Source: Lacihabitans sp. CCS-44 (GTDB lineage: Bacteria; Bacteroidota; Bacteroidia; Cytophagales; Spirosomataceae). Taken from it: DNA of 64,000 nucleotides. The notes under the pieces were generated by a model that was given only the letters and a program-made list of their open reading frames with translations, searched no databases and was not told where the DNA came from. Positions 7,979 to 18,020 of the stretch are shown piece by piece. The stretch spans positions 1 to 64,000 of the forward strand of contig NZ_RJUE01000054.1 of NCBI RefSeq assembly GCF_024343735.1, written 5' to 3'. Position numbers and translations under genes: made by a program. The stretch's first letter is position 1. The number at the start of each line of letters is the position of its first letter.

Positions 7979-9442
7979 CTACTTTTTCCTGAAAATCATC
8001 AAACCAATTATAGTAATTAATCCATTCAAAAGTAAGTTTTCAAATCCGAATATATAGCCTGTATATTTCTCAATAAGTATCACTGAATAGTAAGTAAGAA
8101 TAGGCGATGCGATACAAATGAATGGGACATATTTATCGATTACATTTCTTTTGGTATAAATTCCGTAAGCAAAAAGCCCTAAAAGAGGTCCATAAGTATA
8201 GCTCGCAATTTTATAGACTGCCGAAATAACATCCGAATTGTTCAGAAGATTAAAAATCAGAATAACGATGACGAAGATCACCGAAAACATAATATGCACT
8301 CTGTTTTTGATTTTAATTCTTTCGGCTTCTGGCTTGTTTTCAACATCCATAAAATCTATCGAAAAGGCAGTTGTCAAAGCTGTTAAAGCAGAATCAGAAC
8401 TGGCGTAAGTAGCTGCGGTAATTCCAATCAAAAAAGTTACTCCAACCAATATGCCAGCGAAACCAAAACTTGGATCACTGAATATTTTTAAGGCCATCAT
8501 TGGGTATAAATCGTCTGTGTTGGTCGGGGTGGTGATACCTTTTTGGTTGGCGTACATGTACAATAATGCACCTAAACTCAAGAACATTAAATTTACGATA
8601 ACCAAGGTTACAGTAAACCAAAACATGTTTTTCTGAGCCTCTTTTATGTTTTTACAAGTCAGGTTTTTTTGCATCAAATCTTGGTCCAAGCCCGTCATTA
8701 CGATGGCGATAAATGCCCCACTTATGAATAGTTTGAAGAAGTTCTTGGCGTCGCCCCAACCTCCATCAAAAAAGAAAGTTTCTGACAATGGGCTCGAATA
8801 AACCTGACCTAACATTTCTCCAAAACCAAGATTTAGTTGTTTGGTAATCAGGTAAATGGTCATGGCTACTGCTGTGATAAGGAAGAATGTCTGTAGCGTG
8901 TCGGTGATGACGATGGTTTTTATTCCTCCTTTAAAAGTGTAAACCCAAATTAGTGCTATCGTGAAAATAACTGAAAGCTCAAAGGGCACTCCAAGTGGGT
9001 CATATATAGCTATTTGTAGAACTTTGGCAGCGATAAAAAGTCTTACAGCAGAACCCAATGTTCGTGAAAGTAAAAAGAAAGCGGAACCTGTTTTGTAAGA
9101 CCAAAATCCAAAACGAGTTTTGAGGTAACCATATATAGAAATGAGGTTGAGTCTGTAATACAAAGGCATTAAAACTGTTCCGATGAAAACATAGCCGGCC
9201 GTAAAACCCAACACCATTTGGAAATAGGAAAAGAACTTTGTTCCCACGGCTCCTGGTACTGAAACAAACGTAACCCCAGAAATACTGGTGCCAATCATAC
9301 CAAAAGCCACCAACCACCAAGGCACCGATTTATTTGCAGTAAAAAATGAGTTAGAATCGGCTCCTTTTGAGGTTTTTATGGAAATAAGGATGAGAATAAA
9401 AAAGTAAACGAACAAGATTCCAAGTGCTAAATAGGGCGTCAT
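7979..9442 (-). CDS. Sodium:solute symporter (SSS family)
   Basis: The 487-residue integral membrane protein has about 13 hydrophobic segments. The first helix is followed by the KxxPWWLVAFGMIGTSISGVTF region, where SSS proteins hold sodium-site residues, and later by the GGIKTIVITDTLQ segment, both hallmarks of the family. It couples sodium entry to uptake of a small solute. The substrate cannot be read from sequence because family members transport sugars, amino acids, carboxylates or vitamins. The gene is monocistronic, with the dispersed repeat at its 3' side and clpS diverging from its 5' side. Confidence 0.9.
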   Translation of the reverse strand: MTPYLALGILFVYFFILILISIKTSKGADSNSFFTANKSVPWWLVAFGMIGTSISGVTFVSVPGAVGTKFFSYFQMVLGFTAGYVFIGTVLMPLYYRLNLISIYGYLKTRFGFWSYKTGSAFFLLSRTLGSAVRLFIAAKVLQIAIYDPLGVPFELSVIFTIALIWVYTFKGGIKTIVITDTLQTFFLITAVAMTIYLITKQLNLGFGEMLGQVYSSPLSETFFFDGGWGDAKNFFKLFISGAFIAIVMTGLDQDLMQKNLTCKNIKEAQKNMFWFTVTLVIVNLMFLSLGALLYMYANQKGITTPTNTDDLYPMMALKIFSDPSFGFAGILVGVTFLIGITAATYASSDSALTALTTAFSIDFMDVENKPEAERIKIKNRVHIMFSVIFVIVILIFNLLNNSDVISAVYKIASYTYGPLLGLFAYGIYTKRNVIDKYVPFICIASPILTYYSVILIEKYTGYIFGFENLLLNGLITIIGLMIFRKK

Positions 9443-9639
9443 AGAAAAGGGTTTTTAGAAATATGAGGACAAATATGTGGTAAAAAATGGAAAGTTTTGG
9501 CTGAAATAAAATATTTGTGACAAATTGAAGATTTAAGTTAAACCAAAACTTTTTAAAAGTGTTTAATAATTTATGAATAAAGGTCTTCAAGTTTTTTAAA
9601 ATTTGGTAAATTTGTAAAAAAAATCATCAGGTACTAAAT

Positions 9640-9933
9640 ATGAAGTTCGCTCCCCAAACAGACGTTGAGGTATTGATTGAAGAAGAGATAGTGGTTGACG
9701 AAGTAAAACTATACTCAGTAGTAGTTTTTAATGACGAAACCAATACCTTTGATCACGTTATAGATACACTCATAGATGTCTGCGAACACTCTCAAGAGCA
9801 GGCAGAACAGTGTACACTCATCATTCATTTCAAAGGAAAATGTTCAGTTAAAAATGGTGACTTTGACGAACTTGCACCCATTCGAAATGCCATTTGTCAA
9901 AGAGGAATATCAGCAGAAATTTTACTTCGCTAA
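9640..9933 (+). CDS. clpS: ATP-dependent Clp protease adaptor ClpS
   Basis: The 97-residue protein carries the ClpS core, beginning YSVVVFNDETNTFDHVIDTL, in which the VFND segment helps form the pocket for destabilising N-terminal residues. It is followed by the HSQEQAEQCTLIIHFKGKC region. ClpS delivers N-degron substrates to the Clp protease in the cytoplasm. A TAAATTTG element at 9607-9614 is a plausible minus-7 box, though the matching TTG is poor. recR follows after 12 bp, so the two are probably co-transcribed. Confidence 0.9.
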   Translation: MKFAPQTDVEVLIEEEIVVDEVKLYSVVVFNDETNTFDHVIDTLIDVCEHSQEQAEQCTLIIHFKGKCSVKNGDFDELAPIRNAICQRGISAEILLR

Positions 9934-9945
9934 ATACAGAAAAGA

Positions 9946-10548
9946 TTGAATTACCCCTCCAAACTAATAGAAGACGCTGTAAACGAGATATCAAAATTGC
10001 CCGGAATAGGGAAGAAGTCTGCTTTGAGGTTGGCTCTTCATTTGTTGAAATCCGAAAAAAATCAAACACATAATCTTAGTAATTCATTAATAAATTTGAT
10101 AGAAAAAACTACTTACTGCGTTGACTGTCATAATATTTCTGATGCTGAAATTTGCCAGATTTGTGGTTCGCATAGAAGAGATTCTTCAATTTTAGCCGTT
10201 GTACAAGATTCCAAAGACGTGCTGGCGATTGAAAACACCAGTCAGTTTGTAGGAAAATACCATGTGTTGGGTGGTATCATATCACCTATTCAAGGAATTG
10301 GGCCACAAGATTTGAATATAGAAACCTTGTTACTTCGGATCCAAAATAACCCAGAAATTAAAGAAATTATTTTAGCATTAAGCCCAACTATGGAAGGTGA
10401 CACCACCGCTTTTTATATCCGCAAAAAACTCCGAGACCTTTCTGTAAAAGTCAGTACCATAGCTAGAGGAATCCCAATCGGGGGAGATTTAGAATACACT
10501 GACGAAATCACGCTCGGAAGAAGTATTTTGAGTAGAGTGGAGTTTTAA
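9946..10548 (+). CDS. recR: Recombination mediator protein RecR
   Basis: The 200-residue length is normal for RecR. The order is a helix-hairpin-helix region (ISKLPGIGKKSALRLA, residues 15-30), a four-cysteine zinc finger (CVDCHN...CQICG, about 58-73) and a TOPRIM domain to the C-terminus. RecR works with RecF/RecO to load RecA on gapped DNA. The family N-terminus (NYPSKLIE) begins right at a TTG, which I take as the start; no ATG is available in frame nearby. It sits 12 bp after clpS. Confidence 0.93.
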   Translation: MNYPSKLIEDAVNEISKLPGIGKKSALRLALHLLKSEKNQTHNLSNSLINLIEKTTYCVDCHNISDAEICQICGSHRRDSSILAVVQDSKDVLAIENTSQFVGKYHVLGGIISPIQGIGPQDLNIETLLLRIQNNPEIKEIILALSPTMEGDTTAFYIRKKLRDLSVKVSTIARGIPIGGDLEYTDEITLGRSILSRVEF

Positions 10549-10700
10549 GTGCAAATCCTGTAGTTTTTTTTGATTTTGACTCCTTAAATTTCGTATCAAA
10601 CTAATTCGCAAGTATGCATTGAAAAACTTTCAAGGCCTATTTTCTCATCGTTTCCAAATTTTATTTAAATTGAGGTCTCATTTACTTTAATTCAACAATC

Positions 10701-11393
10701 ATGACAAGGAAAGATTTTGTTTCTTCATTGTTTCTCGGTTTAGTAGGCACTAAAGCTATAGCGAACGGCACTTCAAACCTCTTTAATTCAGCAGATGCGT
10801 TTAGTTTGCCTAGTTTGCCTTACACTTACAATGCACTTGAACCTTTCATTGATGCTCAAACTATGGAAATTCACCACAGCAAGCATCACCAAGCATACGT
10901 AACAAACCTAAACAAAGCAGTGGCCGGAACTCCCAATGAGTTTACTCCTTTGGTGGATATTGTGAAAAATATCAGTAAATCATCCATTGCAGTAAGAAAC
11001 AATGGCGGTGGTCACTGGAATCACTCATTTTTTTGGGAGATTTTGTCACCCAAAGCTTCCACTCCGTCAGATGCTTTGATGGCTATGATAAATAGAGATT
11101 TTGGTAGTTTAGAAAAAATGCAATCCGATTTTAATGCCGCAGCTACAAGCAGGTTTGGATCAGGCTGGGCTTGGCTGATTGTTCAAGACAATAAATTGAA
11201 GATTTGTTCAACTCCCAACCAAGATAATCCACTCATGGATGTTGCCGAGGTGAAAGGAACACCAATTTTAGGATTGGACGTTTGGGAACATGCTTATTAT
11301 CTTAAATACCAAAACAAAAGAGCGGATTATATAAAGGCATTTTGGAGCATAGTGAATTGGGACAAAGTGGAGAAAAATCTCAAAACTGTCTAG
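10701..11393 (+). CDS. Exported Fe/Mn superoxide dismutase
   Basis: The 230-residue protein contains a complete Fe/Mn SOD domain from about residue 34 ([16 protein letters not shown]). The metal ligands are visible as the His of IHHSKHH, the His of WNHSFFWE, and the Asp and His of [12 protein letters not shown]. About 33 residues precede the domain: TRKDF followed by a hydrophobic stretch resembles a degraded Tat or a Sec signal, so the enzyme is probably periplasmic. Metal preference cannot be decided. The gene stands alone, with a terminator 20 bp downstream. Confidence 0.9.
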   Translation: MTRKDFVSSLFLGLVGTKAIANGTSNLFNSADAFSLPSLPYTYNALEPFIDAQTMEIHHSKHHQAYVTNLNKAVAGTPNEFTPLVDIVKNISKSSIAVRNNGGGHWNHSFFWEILSPKASTPSDALMAMINRDFGSLEKMQSDFNAAATSRFGSGWAWLIVQDNKLKICSTPNQDNPLMDVAEVKGTPILGLDVWEHAYYLKYQNKRADYIKAFWSIVNWDKVEKNLKTV

Positions 11394-11414
11394 TAAGTCT
11401 TACAGTAGGATTTT

Positions 11415-11437
11415 AAGCACCCGTTGGTGTTTTTTTG
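11415..11437 (+). terminator. Terminator after superoxide dismutase
   Basis: A short stem (AAGCACC with GGTGTTT, one G-U, CGTT loop) is followed by a T run. Confidence 0.6.
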
Positions 11438-11495
11438 GTACCAAGTCCCTCTTTAAATCATTATTTTTGGTTTTTACGCCGTCGCATATTTTATT

Positions 11496-12671
11496 TTGGA
11501 GACAAAAAAAATTAGATATATTATATTTTTAAAGGATGTTCTAATTCTTTCTTTGACCTGCTTTGGTGGGCCACAGGCACATTTGGCTATGTTTATCAAG
11601 CGTTTGGTTTTGCAGCACCGCTATGTCACCGAGGAAGAACTTATGGAAATGCAGGCCTTGTGCCAATTATTGCCAGGCCCTACCTCTACTCAAACCATTA
11701 CTGCCATTGGATTTAAATTGGGTGGAGCTAGACTTTCTTATCTTACTTTGTTGATTTGGATTCTACCAGCCACAATTTTTATGGGTATAACAGCCCTGGG
11801 TATTTCATTTTTTGAGAAAGGCACCCTTGTCAGACTTACACAATTTATAAAGCCAATGGGTGTGGCTTTTATATTTTTTGCTGCATTTATAATTGGTAGA
11901 AAGGTTATTAATTCCAAGACTTCTGTTTTGCTTATGTTACTTGCAGCCATTCTTGGTTTTATATATCCCTCACCGTATTTGACGCCATTTCTGATACTTT
12001 TTGGTGGCTTAGTAGCATCATTTAAGTATAGTAAACAAGTGAAAATGGAAAAGCGGCCCATTAGAATTCAATGGTCCAACTTTCTGCTTTGGGCTGGAGT
12101 TTTTGCTTTGGTAATATTTGTTGGTTCATTTACAAAATCACTTCCTGTTAGATTATTTGAAAATTTTTACAGGAATGGTAGTTTTGCTTTTGGTGGAGGG
12201 CATATTCTTAAGCCATTGTTATTCAATGAGTTCGTAGAGTTTAAAAATTATTTGAGTGCCGATGAATTTTTATCAGGTATTGCTTTAGCCGAGATGGTAC
12301 CAGGGCCTACTTTTTCCATTGCTTCATATGTGGGGTCACTTTCTATGCGAAGCTGGGGCATGAGTGGCCAGATATTGGGTTCTTTGGTGGCATCTATAGG
12401 TATTTTTCTGCCAGGTATTTTTATGATATTCTTCGTGATTCGTTTCTGGGAGCAACTTAAGCAATTCAGGGGAATAAGGGCGTCTTTGGAAGGAATTAAT
12501 GCCACTTCTACGGGTTTGACTTTAGCGGCGGCCATCTCTTTGTTTCAACCTATGGTGGGGAGTTCAGTAAATATTATTACTATTCTGATAACTTTGGCTT
12601 TATTATATTCTGAGAAAATCCCTAGCTATCTAATTATCATAGGAGGTATTTGTCTCGGTGCCGTTGTTTGA
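11496..12671 (+). CDS. chrA: Chromate transporter family protein, two-domain
   Basis: The 391-residue membrane protein has two homologous halves. The first carries LTCFGGPQAHLAMF and LCQLLPGPTSTQ, and the second carries the matching FAFGGGHILKPLL and LAEMVPGPTFSI, which are the CHR-domain signatures. Such proteins export chromate in characterised cases, but many homologues have no shown link to chromate. The start is taken as TTG at 11496 because the family N-terminus begins there and the next ATG would cut into the first CHR motif. The HupE-like gene follows after 20 bp. Confidence 0.85.
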   Translation: METKKIRYIIFLKDVLILSLTCFGGPQAHLAMFIKRLVLQHRYVTEEELMEMQALCQLLPGPTSTQTITAIGFKLGGARLSYLTLLIWILPATIFMGITALGISFFEKGTLVRLTQFIKPMGVAFIFFAAFIIGRKVINSKTSVLLMLLAAILGFIYPSPYLTPFLILFGGLVASFKYSKQVKMEKRPIRIQWSNFLLWAGVFALVIFVGSFTKSLPVRLFENFYRNGSFAFGGGHILKPLLFNEFVEFKNYLSADEFLSGIALAEMVPGPTFSIASYVGSLSMRSWGMSGQILGSLVASIGIFLPGIFMIFFVIRFWEQLKQFRGIRASLEGINATSTGLTLAAAISLFQPMVGSSVNIITILITLALLYSEKIPSYLIIIGGICLGAVV

Positions 12672-12691
12672 TTTTCAACAAATTAAAATTC

Positions 12692-13285
12692 ATGAATGTT
12701 TTTTTTACTTATTTTAAGCTTGGATATGAACACATTACTGACCTAGCTGGCTATGATCATATGCTTTTTATAGTGGCACTCTGTGCTGTGTATAATTTCA
12801 ATCAATGGCGAAATATTCTATGGGTAATTACTTTTTTCACTATCGGACATTCGATTACTTTGGCCTTGTCAGTTATGAAAATAGTGAATGTAGATTCTGC
12901 ATTAATTGAGTTTTTAATACCTTGCACTATATTTTTTACTAGTTTTAATAACTTTTTCAACAAATCTGACAAAACCAGTTCACAAAGAAATCAACATCAA
13001 TATTTGAGATATTTTTTCACAGTATTTTTCGGTTTGATACACGGTTTAGGTTTTTCAAATTACCTGAAAAGCCTTTTGGGACAATCCTCCAACATCGTGA
13101 ATGAATTATTTGCCTTTAATATTGGACTTGAAATCGGGCAGCTGATCATCGTGGTCTTCTTTATGCTTATTACTTACATTTTAACCAATATTTTAAACAT
13201 CAAAAAAAGAGAACTGAATTTAATTATTTCGGCTTTTGTAGCAGGCATCACCACGCATCTGATTATCGACAAATGGATATTTTAA
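12692..13285 (+). CDS. HupE/UreJ-like membrane protein
   Basis: The 197-residue protein has six or seven hydrophobic segments and the HupE/UreJ-like pattern: GYEHITDLAGYDHMLFI near the N-terminus, TIGHSITLA, and GLIHGLGFSNYL. These conserved histidines may bind a metal. Characterised relatives are linked to nickel or cobalt uptake, but the Bacteroidota branch is uncharacterised. The ATG at 12692 is chosen because this N-terminus matches the family. Its 3' end lies just before the M1 peptidase, suggesting an operon with chrA and that gene. Confidence 0.75.
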   Translation: MNVFFTYFKLGYEHITDLAGYDHMLFIVALCAVYNFNQWRNILWVITFFTIGHSITLALSVMKIVNVDSALIEFLIPCTIFFTSFNNFFNKSDKTSSQRNQHQYLRYFFTVFFGLIHGLGFSNYLKSLLGQSSNIVNELFAFNIGLEIGQLIIVVFFMLITYILTNILNIKKRELNLIISAFVAGITTHLIIDKWIF

Positions 13286-13302
13286 TTTTTAAACCTTCAA
13301 AT

Positions 13303-15657
13303 ATGAAAAAAACGCTTCTGTTCCTAATGATAGGAATTTGGGCTCATGCTCAACAAACAACAAACTACAACGCCAACACGGTTTTTGAACAAATGGGAAC
13401 GAGTTTGCCCACGCCAAACACCTACAGAACAGCTAGTGGAGCACCTGGCAAAGAGTATTGGCAACAAAAGGCAGACTATGACATTAAAGTAGAGCTCGAC
13501 GATGACAATCAGAAAATTACAGCTTCTGAGAAAATCACCTACTACAATGCCTCACCAGATGCCTTGACATATTTATGGCTACAGCTTGATCAAAACAATT
13601 TCAATGAAAAGTCTGATGCCCGTACCACCCGTCAAACTTCTATAAGCCACGAAAGAGGCTCAAGCGGAGCTGCATTGAGAAATCTGTCAGACAAAACAGA
13701 TAAAGAATACGGCTATTTGATTCAAAAGGTGATCGATAAACTTGGTAACAAACTCAAATACACCATAAACGGAACAATGATGCGTGTGGATTTGCCCGCT
13801 CCTTTGCTCAAAGGTCAAAATTTCATATTTAATGTAGATTGGAGTTTTAATATTGTTGATGCCAACGCTCAGAGAGCGAGAAGTGGATATGAATATTTCG
13901 AAAAAGATGGTAATTATCTCTATGAAATGGCTCAGTGGTTTCCACGTATGTGTGTTTACGACGATGTAACAGGCTGGCAAAACAAACAATTCCTAGGTCA
14001 AGGTGAGTTTGCATTGGCTTTTGGCGATTATAAAGTGGCCATTACAGTGCCAAACGACATGGTTGTAGGTGCAACAGGCGAATTGCAAAATCAGAAAGAG
14101 GTGCTTTCGGCGACTCAGATTTCAAGATTGACACAGGCTGAAAATACAACGGCACCGGTTTTAATTGTAAATCAGAGCGAAGCTGAGGCTGCCGAAAAAA
14201 GCAAACCAAGTGGCAAAAAAACTTGGGTTTATGCAGCCAAAAATGTAAGAGATTTTGCTTTTGCTGCTTCTCGCAAGTTTATTTGGGATGCTATGAAAGT
14301 AGATGTTGAAGGCAAAAAAGTGTGGGCAATGTCTTTGTATCCAAAAGAAGGAAATCCACTTTGGGGCCAATATTCTACCAGACTAGTGGCACATACATTG
14401 ACCCAATATTCGAAGAGAACCGTAGCCTATCCATACCCAGTAGCCTATTCGGTTCATGGACCAGTGGGTGGTATGGAATATCCCATGATGAGCTTCAACG
14501 GAGCACGTCCGCAAGCAGATGGAACCTACTCAGAGGACACAAAGAATTTTTTGATCTTGGTAATTATTCATGAAGTGGGACATAATTTCTTCCCGATGAT
14601 AGTAAACTCTGACGAAAGACAGTGGTCGTGGATGGACGAAGGACTAAATAGTTTCTTGGAAGGAATTGTTTGTAGAGAATGGGACAGAGATTTTCCAGCG
14701 GATGGTATTGAACCACAGCACATAGTACCTTACATGAAACTTGACGGCAGTAAGCAAAATTCTATCATGTCGAGTAGTGACAATATTCTTCCAGGTACTT
14801 TTGGCCCGAATGCCTATTCTAAGCCAGCCACTGGTCTGAATATTTTGCGTGAAACTGTGATGGGAAGAGAGCTTTTCGACTACGCTTTCAAAGAATATGC
14901 ACGCAGATGGGCATTTAAACATCCTACGCCAGCTGATTTTTTCAGAACCATGGAAGACGCCTCCGCTGTGGATTTGGATTGGTTTTGGAAAGGCTGGTTT
15001 TATAGTGTAGACGCTCTGGATCAAGGAATTGCAGAGGTTGAATGGATGCAAGTGGATACCCAAAATCCCGAAGAAACCAAGCCATTGGCTAAGCAAACAG
15101 CCGAAGCTAAGAAAAAGACTTTAAGTACTATGAGAAACGAGAAGGATATTCAACAGTCTGTTGTGGAAGCTGACCCGAGCATGAAGGATTTCTACAACAA
15201 TTATGATCCTCTTAAAGTGACCGAAAGCGATAAGGCCAAATACCAGAAATATTTGGAGTCTTTGAGCCCAGAAGAAAGAAAGTGGATAGAGGACAAAAAG
15301 CAATTTTATGTTTTGAAAATCAAGAACAAAGGTGGCTTAGTGATGCCATTGATAGTTCAGGCTCAGTACGAAGATGGTACCACCGAAGATTTCAGATTTC
15401 CTGCCGAAATATGGAGATTAAACAACAAAGAAATTAAGAAGACCATAACCACGAACAAAAAAGTGGCGAAGTTTAAGCTTGATCCATATTTTGAGTTGCC
15501 TGATATTGATGATTCTGACAATGTTTATCCAAAAGAGCCAGAAAAGCCGACTAAGTTTCAACTCATGAAACAACAAAGCCAAAGGCCAACCACGAACCCA
15601 ATGCAAGAGGCTCGCCAAAATGAAGCTGGAGCAATAGGAGGAAGTGGAAAGAATTAA
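13303..15657 (+). CDS. Exported M1-family metallopeptidase
   Basis: The 784-residue protein starts with a signal peptide (to about 16, WAHAQ). The zinc site is complete: HEVGH at 423-427 and the third ligand E446 in WMDEGLNS, with the M1 spacing of HExxH-18-E. GGMEYP at 399-404 corresponds to the exopeptidase motif. The first 200 residues form the beta-rich N-terminal domain of the family. It probably acts as an aminopeptidase in the periplasm or at the cell surface. The C-terminus is charged, low in complexity and not a type IX sorting domain. ATG at 13303 is used rather than an upstream one because the signal peptide begins there. Confidence 0.9.
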   Translation: MKKTLLFLMIGIWAHAQQTTNYNANTVFEQMGTSLPTPNTYRTASGAPGKEYWQQKADYDIKVELDDDNQKITASEKITYYNASPDALTYLWLQLDQNNFNEKSDARTTRQTSISHERGSSGAALRNLSDKTDKEYGYLIQKVIDKLGNKLKYTINGTMMRVDLPAPLLKGQNFIFNVDWSFNIVDANAQRARSGYEYFEKDGNYLYEMAQWFPRMCVYDDVTGWQNKQFLGQGEFALAFGDYKVAITVPNDMVVGATGELQNQKEVLSATQISRLTQAENTTAPVLIVNQSEAEAAEKSKPSGKKTWVYAAKNVRDFAFAASRKFIWDAMKVDVEGKKVWAMSLYPKEGNPLWGQYSTRLVAHTLTQYSKRTVAYPYPVAYSVHGPVGGMEYPMMSFNGARPQADGTYSEDTKNFLILVIIHEVGHNFFPMIVNSDERQWSWMDEGLNSFLEGIVCREWDRDFPADGIEPQHIVPYMKLDGSKQNSIMSSSDNILPGTFGPNAYSKPATGLNILRETVMGRELFDYAFKEYARRWAFKHPTPADFFRTMEDASAVDLDWFWKGWFYSVDALDQGIAEVEWMQVDTQNPEETKPLAKQTAEAKKKTLSTMRNEKDIQQSVVEADPSMKDFYNNYDPLKVTESDKAKYQKYLESLSPEERKWIEDKKQFYVLKIKNKGGLVMPLIVQAQYEDGTTEDFRFPAEIWRLNNKEIKKTITTNKKVAKFKLDPYFELPDIDDSDNVYPKEPEKPTKFQLMKQQSQRPTTNPMQEARQNEAGAIGGSGKN

Positions 15658-15676
15658 ATTTTGAAGAAATACAGAA

Positions 15677-15708
15677 TAGACTCAGCCAAAACTGAGTCTA
15701 TTTTTTTT
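15677..15708 (+). terminator. Terminator between convergent genes
   Basis: Nine-bp arms at 15677-15685 and 15692-15700 flank a six-base loop and are followed by eight T. The T run overlaps the stop codon of the minus-strand adenine deaminase gene. Confidence 0.85.
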
Positions 15709-17338
15709 ATTCAAAAATCTCGGTAAACTGAAATGTAGTACCATCAAAAAGCCCTTTATCTGATAACTTTAATGATGGAATAACCAACAAAGCCATAAAG
15801 GAAAGGCTCATAAATGGAGATCTGAGCGGACAATTTAGTTGGGTTTTGGTAAATTCATCTATCTGCGTATAGTCACTGGCCACTTCATAACCATCTTTGT
15901 CGCTCATTAGTCCCGCAATCGGTAAAGGCAAAACGCCCATTTTTTTATCCGCAACCACCGATATTCCACCTTTTTCTCTGACAATTAGATTTATGGCTTC
16001 TGCTATGTCCACATCACTGGAGCCTACCGCTATTATGTTATGAGAATCGTGAGCAACAGACGATGCTATGGCTCCGTTTTTTATCCCAAAACCATTTATA
16101 AAAGCTACAGTCGGCTTCGAATCTCTGTATCGATTATAAACCACCAACTTCAGGATGTCATTTTGAACTAAGTATTGAGAACCCTGTTGGGTTAATTCAA
16201 ACAAAAAAGAGTCGGTAATTAACTGGCCATCATTTACTTTGATAGTTTTAATGCACTTCGATTCCTTCGGAATTTCAAGATTTAAGTCCTCAGCTTTGAT
16301 AGGTTTTGCACTAAAATTATTAATTTTTTCTGCCTTAACATCGGGTATCAAAGTTTTACCTTTACTGGCCACCAATTCACCGTTGATGTAGGTAGAAATC
16401 ACTTTGAATTCTTGTAGATTATTTACTTCAATGAAATCTGCCGTTTCTCCTTCACGTAACAAACCAACGTTTAGGTCGTAATGCCTAACTGGATTGAGTG
16501 ATGCCATCCGAAGAACTTTAAATACATCTACTCCACTTTCTATGGCCCTTTTTACTAAAAGATTGATATGACCTTCGGCGAGGTCATCGGGGTGTTTGTC
16601 GTCAGAGCAAAACATCATTTGGGCCGAGTATTCATTGGCGAGCGGAATCAAATCATTGAAATTCTTCGCGGCACTTCCTTCTCGAATCAAAACCTTAACG
16701 CCCAAATCAAGTTTCTCTTTAGCCTCATCATAGCTAAAACACTCATGGTCAGTAGTGATTCCATGCAAAAAATACTGCTGAGCTTGTTCTCCTCTTAGCC
16801 CAGGAGCGTGTCCATCTATTGGTTTTTGGTATTTTTTAGCTATCGCTAACTTTGCCAAAACTTGCTCGTTTTCATAAATTACTCCAGGAAAATTCATCAT
16901 TTCTGCCAAGTATCCAATTTTTGGATGAGCCATTAAATATTCAATATCTTTTTCAGAAACTAAGGCTCCTGCGGTTTCAAATTCTGTAGCAGGTACACAT
17001 GAAGGAGCCCCAAAACAAAACTTAAAAGGGATTTTTTCGCCATTTTCAATCATAAATTCCACGCCTTTGGTTCCTAATACATTGGCGATTTCGTGTGGGT
17101 CGGAGACTGTACCTACTGTGCCGTGGACCACGGCAATTTTACCAAATTGACTTGGAGCGAGCATCGAACTTTCAATATGTACATGAGCATCCACAAAACC
17201 CGGAAGGAAATACGGTGCATCTGGCATTTCATCCTTGGTTTTTATGATATTAAAAATACGGCCTTCAAAAACGGATATTTCTCCAAAAAATATAGAATTG
17301 TCAAAAATGTTAACAATATTACCTTCGTATTTTTTCAT
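15707..17338 (-). CDS. ade: Adenine deaminase
   Basis: The 543-residue protein matches the amidohydrolase-type adenine deaminase (AdeC/Ade). The metal motif HVHIESS lies in PGFVDAHVHIESSMLAPSQF (about residues 45-64), followed by the HGTVGTVSDPHEIANV region, GHAPGL, and FCSDDKHPDDL further on. It converts adenine to hypoxanthine and ammonia in purine salvage. The ATG at 17338 is chosen because family proteins begin just there; an upstream ATG adds nine unlikely residues. It is monocistronic and converges on the M1 peptidase gene. Confidence 0.92.
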   Translation of the reverse strand: MKKYEGNIVNIFDNSIFFGEISVFEGRIFNIIKTKDEMPDAPYFLPGFVDAHVHIESSMLAPSQFGKIAVVHGTVGTVSDPHEIANVLGTKGVEFMIENGEKIPFKFCFGAPSCVPATEFETAGALVSEKDIEYLMAHPKIGYLAEMMNFPGVIYENEQVLAKLAIAKKYQKPIDGHAPGLRGEQAQQYFLHGITTDHECFSYDEAKEKLDLGVKVLIREGSAAKNFNDLIPLANEYSAQMMFCSDDKHPDDLAEGHINLLVKRAIESGVDVFKVLRMASLNPVRHYDLNVGLLREGETADFIEVNNLQEFKVISTYINGELVASKGKTLIPDVKAEKINNFSAKPIKAEDLNLEIPKESKCIKTIKVNDGQLITDSFLFELTQQGSQYLVQNDILKLVVYNRYRDSKPTVAFINGFGIKNGAIASSVAHDSHNIIAVGSSDVDIAEAINLIVREKGGISVVADKKMGVLPLPIAGLMSDKDGYEVASDYTQIDEFTKTQLNCPLRSPFMSLSFMALLVIPSLKLSDKGLFDGTTFQFTEIFE

Positions 17339-17663
17339 CTGATTATTTTTTTCTAAAAGGTGCATGAAGCGAAGAAATTATCATTCTTTCTAAAGCTCCT
17401 GTACTTTTTAGTTTCATTCGAATTATATGCAAATAACAGAAATAGTCTTTCAGGCTCAAAATTTAACATCAATTTTAGTCAGAAAGAAACTTTTACATTA
17501 AGTATATTTACTTTTTTTATCAGGGGTTTTTACGCGTTTTATGTTTTAGTAATCACGTAAAAAATTGATTTTCAGGTAATTAAAAATAGGTATTCGTTTT
17601 GACTGTTTGGAGAACTGTTTTTTTAGGGTTAGATTTACTAATAACAAAACAAAATTTTTCAAC

Positions 17664-18020
17664 ATGGAAACAAAAGATAACAAAGCAAAAGTAAGTTCGA
17701 CCTCGGGTGAATTCATAACCCTCGAAGAAGCTGTAGCTAAGCAAAAAAAACACTTGGAGCTTAGGAAAAGAGCCTTTAAAGAAGATGATCCAGTGCGATC
17801 ACAATTTTTTGGGAAAGAGCACCTTATGGAAATATTAAAAAATGAAGATTGTGTAGGCATAAAAATTATATTTGGTTTGGAGGATGAGAAAACTCCCAAT
17901 TTGGTATTAATTGGAGCGGATGAAAACCTCAAAAACCTAGCAAAAGATTCAACGGGATTGAAAGATCCTAATAGACCTTATTTATCAAATGGGCCAGGAT
18001 GCCCCAATACATGCAATTGA
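17664..18020 (+). CDS. Small conserved protein ending in CPNTC
   Basis: I know no function for this 118-residue protein. It lacks a signal peptide, begins with a polar segment, and has a central GKEHLMEILKNEDCVGIKIIFG region followed by NLVLIGADENL. The C-terminus is GPGCPNTCN, two cysteines spaced CPxxC at the very end. I recall similar 110-120-residue Bacteroidota proteins with the same layout and a terminal CP..C. It heads an apparent operon with a membrane protein, a histidine kinase and a response regulator, overlapping the next gene by 22 bp. A sensory or redox role is a guess. Confidence 0.7.
   Translation: METKDNKAKVSSTSGEFITLEEAVAKQKKHLELRKRAFKEDDPVRSQFFGKEHLMEILKNEDCVGIKIIFGLEDEKTPNLVLIGADENLKNLAKDSTGLKDPNRPYLSNGPGCPNTCN

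Noticed and set aside
17360-17560. 66-codon plus-strand ORF upstream of the signalling operon
   Set aside because: AT-rich translation without a recognisable domain, and it overlaps the 5' end region of adenine deaminase.
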